NCBI GenBank assembly: GCA_902806205.1
Contig: CADCVR010000105.1
Span: 1-41,010, forward strand
DNA: 41,010 nucleotides
Direction of reading: 5' to 3'
Origin: an uncultured Solirubrobacteraceae bacterium
GTDB taxonomy: Bacteria; Actinomycetota; Thermoleophilia; Solirubrobacterales; Solirubrobacteraceae
Shown here: positions 38,755 to 41,010 of the stretch, one piece after another
How positions within the stretch are numbered: the first letter of the stretch is position 1
Layout: every line of letters begins with the position of its first letter
Made by a program: the position numbers and the translations under genes
Notes under the pieces: model-generated
What the model was told of the DNA's origin: nothing
The model's database searches: none
What the model saw: only the letters and a program-made list of their open reading frames with translations

Positions 38755-39774
38755 GTGGAGCTCCGCGTCGCGCACACGACGCTGCGCTTCCGGGCACCGC
38801 TGCGCACGGGCTACGGCGAGGTCGCTTCGCGCGACCTCTTCACGGTCACGCTCGACGGCGGCGGGGTCACCGGCCACGGCGAGGCGGCGCCGCTGGAGGC
38901 CTACGACGGAGTGCCGGCCGCCGCGGTGGCCGAGGCGCTGGCCCGGTACTCCGAACTGCTGCGGGAGTTCGCCGCCGACACCCCGGGGCACCGGCTGCTC
39001 GACGCCTGCCGCAACGCCGTCGAGCTGCCCGAGGCGCTCGCGGCCGTCGACATGGCGCTGTGGGACCGGGCGGGCAAGCGCCTCGACCGAGCCGTCGCGG
39101 CGCTGCTGAGCGAGAACCACCTCGACGCGGTGGCGGTCAACGCGACGCTCGGCGCCGGGGACCGGGCGGGCGCCGCGGCCGCCGCGGCCCGGGCGGCGGC
39201 CGACGGGTTCTCCTGCGTCAAGGTCAAGGTCGGGACGGGCGACGACGCGGGCCGCGTGGCCGCGGTGCGTGCGGCGATCGGGCCGGCGGTCGCGCTGCGC
39301 CTGGACGCCAACGGCGCCTGGGACGTCGAGACCGCCGTGCGGATGATCGACGCGCTGGCGCCCGCGGGGCTCGAGCTCGTCGAAGAGCCCGTGCACGGAC
39401 TCGAGGCGGTGCGTGAGGTGCGCGCGCGCGTCGCCACCCGCGTGTCGATCGACGAGACCGCCGACGAGCCCGGCGCGCTGACCGCCGCCGTCGCCGACGC
39501 CGTCTGTCTGAAGATCGGCCGCTGCGGCGGGATCAGCGGGCTCCTGTCCCAGGCGGCGCTCGTCCGGTCGACGGGCGCGGACGTCTACGTCGCCTCCACG
39601 ATGGACGGCCCCCTCGGGATCGCCGCCGCAGTGCACGCGGCGGCAGCGCTGCGGGTCGACCTCGCCTGCGGCCTGGCGACGCTCGGGCACTTCGACGGCT
39701 TCGAGGAGCCCGAGGCGCTGCGGGTGGTGGGCGGGGCGATCCGGGTTCCGCTGGGCCCGGGGCTCGGAGTGTGA
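38755..39774 (+). CDS. menC: o-Succinylbenzoate synthase
   Basis: Enolase-superfamily dehydratase, 339 residues, making o-succinylbenzoate from SHCHC. Catalytic features are KVKVG (the KxK pair) near 155-160, the metal ligands in LDANGAWD, LVEEPV and IDETAD, and the second base Lys in CLKIGRCGG. The GTG start lies two bases after the menA stop. It is the last gene of menBAC; a hairpin separates it from convergent menH. Confidence 0.92.
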   Translation: MELRVAHTTLRFRAPLRTGYGEVASRDLFTVTLDGGGVTGHGEAAPLEAYDGVPAAAVAEALARYSELLREFAADTPGHRLLDACRNAVELPEALAAVDMALWDRAGKRLDRAVAALLSENHLDAVAVNATLGAGDRAGAAAAAARAAADGFSCVKVKVGTGDDAGRVAAVRAAIGPAVALRLDANGAWDVETAVRMIDALAPAGLELVEEPVHGLEAVREVRARVATRVSIDETADEPGALTAAVADAVCLKIGRCGGISGLLSQAALVRSTGADVYVASTMDGPLGIAAAVHAAAALRVDLACGLATLGHFDGFEEPEALRVVGGAIRVPLGPGLGV

Positions 39775-39796
39775 GGCGATGCGGCTCGCGGGGGCG

Positions 39797-39865
39797 GGGG
39801 CCCGAGAACCGATGACCCGCTTCCGGGGTGACCCGTGCTCACAGCCCCTGAGCGTCTCGGGCTCC
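39797..39865. terminator. Bidirectional hairpin between menC and menH
   Basis: GGGGCCCGAGA (39797-39807) pairs with TCTCGGGCTCC (39855-39865), 11 bp with one G-U pair. The 47-nt loop holds a smaller GCTCA/TGAGC stem. It fills the 93-bp gap between convergent menC and menH. Confidence 0.55.
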
Positions 39866-39867
39866 GC

Positions 39868-40590
39868 CTACGCGCCCGCCAGCACCGCCGCGAGCTCCGC
39901 GGGCGCCTCCCGCGGAACGCCGTGTCCCGCCCCGGCCAGGACGTGCAGCCGCGCGGCCGGGAGCGCCGCCACCAGTCGTCGCCCCACCGCGACGAACTTC
40001 GCGTCGCGCTCGCCCACCACCACGTCGCACGGCATTCGCAGCTCCGCGAGGCGGTCCCAGAGCGGCTCCATCGCGCCCGTGCCGATGCCGCGGAGCACCG
40101 CCGCGAGATCGCGCGGAGACGTGCGACGCAGATCCTCCGACCACGCCGCGGCGGCCGCGGGCGGCGTTTGAGCGAAGATCGGCTGGGCCTGCCAGGCGCG
40201 GACGAACTCCTCGGGCTCCATGCCCTCCGCGCGCCCGGCGAGCGCCTCGTCGGATCCGGCGCGCTCGGCGCGCTCGCCCGGGTGCTCGATGCCCGCGGTC
40301 GTCGCCACGAGGACGAGCCGCGCGACGCGTTCGGGCGCCGCGAGCGCGATCGCGATCGCTATGCGGCCGCCCATCGAGTACCCGGCGAGGGTGAACGGGG
40401 CTTCCGGGGCGCAGGCCAGAACGTCGCGGACGCAGCCCGCGAAGCTCACGGGCCGCAGGGCGGCGCGGCGACCGTGGCCGCGCAGATCGGGAGCGAGCGA
40501 CCGGTAGCGTGCGGGATCGAGCTGCTCACGCACCGGGTCCCAGGCGTGGCCGGTCCCGGCGAAGCCGTGGAGCAGCACGAGGTCTTCCAT
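39868..40590 (-). CDS. menH: Alpha/beta hydrolase, probable MenH (SHCHC synthase)
   Basis: 240-residue alpha/beta hydrolase starting [20 protein letters not shown]. The nucleophile elbow is GYSMGGR near 89-95, the acid is Asp in VVGERDAKF and the base is His in [11 protein letters not shown]. MenH eliminates pyruvate from the MenD product. Assignment rests on the alpha/beta fold with the GYSMGGR elbow and on its place between menC and menD. It is on the opposite strand to both, with a TAGGTT box 7 nt before the ATG. Confidence 0.83.
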   Translation of the reverse strand: MEDLVLLHGFAGTGHAWDPVREQLDPARYRSLAPDLRGHGRRAALRPVSFAGCVRDVLACAPEAPFTLAGYSMGGRIAIAIALAAPERVARLVLVATTAGIEHPGERAERAGSDEALAGRAEGMEPEEFVRAWQAQPIFAQTPPAAAAAWSEDLRRTSPRDLAAVLRGIGTGAMEPLWDRLAELRMPCDVVVGERDAKFVAVGRRLVAALPAARLHVLAGAGHGVPREAPAELAAVLAGA

Positions 40591-40597
40591 GCCAGAG

Positions 40598-40603
40598 AAC
40601 CTA
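40598..40603 (-). promoter_or_regulatory. -10-like box of menH (TAGGTT, 7 nt before ATG)
   Basis: TAGGTT on the minus strand in the 21-bp menH-menD divergent gap; the menD promoter must overlap it or lie within menH. Confidence 0.45.
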
Positions 40604-40611
40604 GAGACCAC

Positions 40612-41010
40612 GTGAGCGAGGCCGTGGACACGCATCTGCTGCTGCGCGCGTTCGTCGACGAGCTCGCCCGCTGCGGCGTGGCGGGAGCGGTCACCTCCCC
40701 CGGCTCGCGCTCCACCCCGATCGTCCTGACGCTCGCGGCCTGCGACGAGGTCCCCACCTGGTCGCACATCGACGAGCGGTCGGGTGCCTTCTTCGCTCTG
40801 GGCGTGGCCAAGGCCACCGGCCGCCCCGTCGTCCTGGCCTGCACGAGCGGGACCGCCGCCGCGAACTACCTGCCGGCGCTCATGGAGGCGCGCGAGGCAC
40901 GCGTGCCGCTCATCGTCCTCACCGCCGACCGGCCCCCCGAGCTGCGCGAGGTCGGCGCAGGCCAGGTCATCGACCAGGTCAAGCTCTACGGCTCGGCGGC
41001 GAAGTGGTTC
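40612..41010 (+). CDS. menD: SEPHCHC synthase MenD, N-terminal part (runs off the right edge)
   Basis: Thiamine-diphosphate enzyme that adds 2-oxoglutarate to isochorismate in menaquinone synthesis. The 133 codons present begin [19 protein letters not shown] from a GTG. They show [47 protein letters not shown] and [17 protein letters not shown], all MenD hallmarks. The remaining three quarters lie outside. An alternative GTG five codons on would shorten it slightly. No ribosome binding site is obvious. Confidence 0.94.
   Translation, partial: MSEAVDTHLLLRAFVDELARCGVAGAVTSPGSRSTPIVLTLAACDEVPTWSHIDERSGAFFALGVAKATGRPVVLACTSGTAAANYLPALMEAREARVPLIVLTADRPPELREVGAGQVIDQVKLYGSAAKWF

Overview
This 41-kb window is a very GC-rich bacterial chromosome segment. 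The 5' third of a 16S rRNA gene lies at the left edge on the minus strand. Its sequence, the GC content, the SerC subtype, the LpqY/SugABC-like importer and a menaquinone locus all suggest an Actinomycetota lineage, most likely class Thermoleophilia (Solirubrobacterales). This is inferred from sequence character only. No phage, insertion sequence, CRISPR array, tRNA or plasmid feature was seen; this is core metabolic chromosome.

Layout. 1-780: 5' end of 16S with its leader, boxA and a promoter. 953-4591: divergent tyrS and a class A penicillin-binding protein. 4654-11772: a minus-strand operon leuB-ilvE-cimA-degT-(membrane protein)-argH-aag. 11809-14387: a minus-strand envelope operon of K+ channel, small lipoprotein, glutathionylspermidine-synthase-like ATP-grasp and DUF350 protein. 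14538-16221: an ECF42-type sigma factor broken by two frameshifts, its DGPF/YCII partner and an ECF-type promoter. 16288-17448: a double-SPOUT RNA methyltransferase-like protein. 17397-21726: an XRE-cupin regulator with leuC and leuD, preceded by leuA with a leucine-rich leader peptide. 21804-24260: divergent APC permease and stand-alone ParB-like protein. 24276-30103: GH13 glycosidase plus a trehalose/maltose-type ABC importer. 30146-35638: small secreted protein, serC-serA, ilvC, a methyltransferase and a small beta-rich protein. 35691-41010: menE, menB-menA-menC, menH and the start of menD.

How the genes work together. The window carries much of branched-chain amino acid synthesis: leuA, leuB, leuC, leuD, ilvC, ilvE, and cimA, which implies a citramalate route to isoleucine. 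It also carries serine synthesis (serA, serC), the last step of arginine synthesis (argH) and six men genes. Regulation is visible in three forms. The first is a candidate leucine attenuator before leuA. The second is a perfect 12-bp inverted repeat touching the start codon of an XRE-cupin gene that is translationally coupled to leuC. The third is a TANNNT -10-like box 6-10 nt before the start codon of most first-in-unit genes, which suggests leaderless or near-leaderless transcripts. Inside operons, genes join by 1- or 4-nt stop/start overlaps.

The most unusual items are the tandem SPOUT protein, whose two halves have lost complementary catalytic motifs, the leuA leader peptide, the XRE-cupin/leuCD module with its palindrome, and a switch-like RNA fold before serC.
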